15,364 bases of DNA from CAZKMM01 sp964553915. GTDB lineage: Bacteria > RBG-13-61-14 > DRUE01. Made by a program: the position numbers and the translations under genes. The stretch covers positions 1 to 15,364 of the forward strand of contig CAZKMM010000059.1 of assembly GCA_964553915.1 (NCBI GenBank), in the 5' to 3' direction. Below are positions 14,434-15,364 of the stretch, one piece after another; position 1 is the first letter of the stretch, and the number at the start of each line of letters is the position of its first letter. The notes beneath the pieces are model-generated. The model saw nothing but the letters and a program-made list of their open reading frames with translations. It made no database searches and was not told where the DNA came from.

Positions 14434-15364
14434 AGAAAAAATTTGCTCAGGCATTTTTTGACCTGGATGGCATCTGCCAGCTAAAGGTTTATGGCAAGCC
14501 TGCTCTGGTGGAGCCAGTGAGGAGGGAGCTGGGATTTTATCTGACCAGCCCGAAATCTGCTCCACTCACTCTGGATTTAGAGGTGGAGCTGGAGGGTTTA
14601 GACAACTATCAGCCCAGCCCGAATCCGGTTCATCTTCCTCCTTATGATTTTCCCTATCAGCACAAGCTTGCCCGGGGAATTATTCGCTTTGAGCGGTTAA
14701 CTCAGCCTCCCCATCGGATAAGGTTCTATGGGAATTATTTTTCCCGGCTGACTCTGGCGAAGCAGATTATAGAGCCAGCGATTCGCTGGAAGGCTCAGGA
14801 GCTGGGGTTTATCTTGGTTCATTCCACCTGTCTGGCAAAGGAAGATAAAGGAGTGATGCTGGCAGGAGCAGGGGGAAGTGGAAAGAGCCGGGTTTTGTTG
14901 CACTGGCTGAAAAAAGGAAATCCTTTTTTAAGCGATGATTTTACAATTTTGAGTTATGGCAGGGCAAGGAGATATATTACTCCACTCCGGCTCGGTGCCC
15001 GCCTGCTTTGGGAGGCAGAGCCCAGGCATATTTCCCGCTCAATTCGGGCAGAGATTTATCTTCGCACTTTTTTTCGCCGGCTTCTTTTCAACTATGCCCA
15101 GCTTCAAAAAAAGCTGGAGATAAAAAAACTTTTTCCTGAAGTTAAAATTTTAGAAAGCGTGGAGCTTAAAGCAGTGGTGCTGGCAGAGGATTTTGCGGGG
15201 CAGAGAAAAGAAATTTCCCCTCAAGAGATGGTAGATTTGCTCCTGAAGGTGAATCAGAAGGAAATGTATGGATTTGATAGCTATCTTTCCGGGCTGGCGG
15301 AAAGAGCCGGAATCAAGGAGCTGGGAGAGTTTTTTTCGGTTCAGAAGGAGCGGTTATCTCAGTA
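14424..15364 (+). CDS. HPr kinase-like P-loop protein (3' end outside window)
   Basis: A continuous frame runs from in-frame stops at 14406 and 14409 to the window end, with no ATG until codon 145. The GTG at 14424 is the most likely start, giving at least 313 residues. Translation shows a strand-rich N-terminal part (FFDLDGICQLKVYGK and following), then GVMLAGAGGSGKS with the Walker A loop at 148-155. SDD at 170-172 follows (FLSDDFTIL), the acidic pair typical of the HprK/serine kinase fold, and a Leu/Arg-rich helical region. Members phosphorylate a serine of HPr or, in the broad HprK-related group near glycan and peptide clusters, unknown targets. The true HprK signature further downstream cannot be judged here. 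It is transcribed divergently from the YkgJ-HAD gene. No Shine-Dalgarno sequence precedes the GTG, so the start is moderately uncertain. Confidence 0.75.
   Translation, partial: MLSKKKFAQAFFDLDGICQLKVYGKPALVEPVRRELGFYLTSPKSAPLTLDLEVELEGLDNYQPSPNPVHLPPYDFPYQHKLARGIIRFERLTQPPHRIRFYGNYFSRLTLAKQIIEPAIRWKAQELGFILVHSTCLAKEDKGVMLAGAGGSGKSRVLLHWLKKGNPFLSDDFTILSYGRARRYITPLRLGARLLWEAEPRHISRSIRAEIYLRTFFRRLLFNYAQLQKKLEIKKLFPEVKILESVELKAVVLAEDFAGQRKEISPQEMVDLLLKVNQKEMYGFDSYLSGLAERAGIKELGEFFSVQKERLSQ

Noticed and set aside
14389..14565. N-terminal extension of the YkgJ-HAD protein to the ATG at 14565
   Set aside because: The added 59 residues have no family match. They overlap the promoter for the gene and the start of the divergent HPr kinase-like gene; the ATG at 14388 puts the cysteine cluster at its usual distance from the N-terminus.

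Overview
The window reads as a piece of chromosome from an uncultured, probably diderm bacterium. Genes are packed tightly with 0-14 nt junctions. The DnaK carries the extra stretch near residues 77-106 that is typical of diderm bacteria and absent from most Gram-positive DnaK proteins. A lineage of the Aminicenantes/Acidobacteriota or candidate-phylum kind would fit, but I cannot assign one from sequence alone. I see no tRNA, rRNA, CRISPR array, transposase or integrase, and no stretch above 300 bases lacks a gene.

Region 1 (1-5259, + strand) is the end of a surface-glycan or glycoconjugate operon. It holds the C-terminal part of a radical SAM/SPASM protein, a cobalamin-type radical SAM protein with an unexpected C-terminal beta-sandwich-like domain, a hexapeptide acyltransferase, a class I methyltransferase with a coiled-coil tail, and a GT4 glycosyltransferase. 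All four junctions overlap by 1-14 nt, so the genes are probably co-transcribed and translationally coupled. A hairpin at 5244-5271 can terminate transcription from both sides.

Region 2 (5292-7220, - strand) is dnaK alone, without grpE, dnaJ or hrcA beside it and without a visible CIRCE operator. It has its own TTGACA-type promoter and a strong ribosome binding site.

Region 3 (7373-14388, - strand) is a probable operon read right to left. It encodes a YkgJ-type cysteine-cluster domain fused to an HAD phosphatase domain, a TIGR03960/TIGR03936 two-part radical SAM protein, RNase E/G, and a protein with an MshEN-type (possible c-di-GMP-binding) N-terminus followed by a long acidic, proline-rich low-complexity region. 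The radical SAM and RNase genes abut exactly, and the RNase gene ends 2 nt before the MshEN gene. The pairing of this radical SAM family with RNase G is known from many bacteria; the MshEN protein as the next gene is less expected.

Region 4 (14424-15364, + strand) is an incomplete HPr kinase-like P-loop protein transcribed away from region 3. The two divergent genes appear to share one symmetrical -10 element (TATGATA), giving a compact bidirectional promoter with very short leaders. This promoter also shows that the phosphatase gene starts at 14388 and not at the longer in-frame ATG at 14565.

The observations most worth following are the overlapping divergent promoter, a duplicated 20-residue motif in the MshEN protein kept mainly by silent codon differences, the DLHGT variant of HAD motif I in the YkgJ-HAD fusion, and the extra C-terminal domain on the B12-type radical SAM protein.
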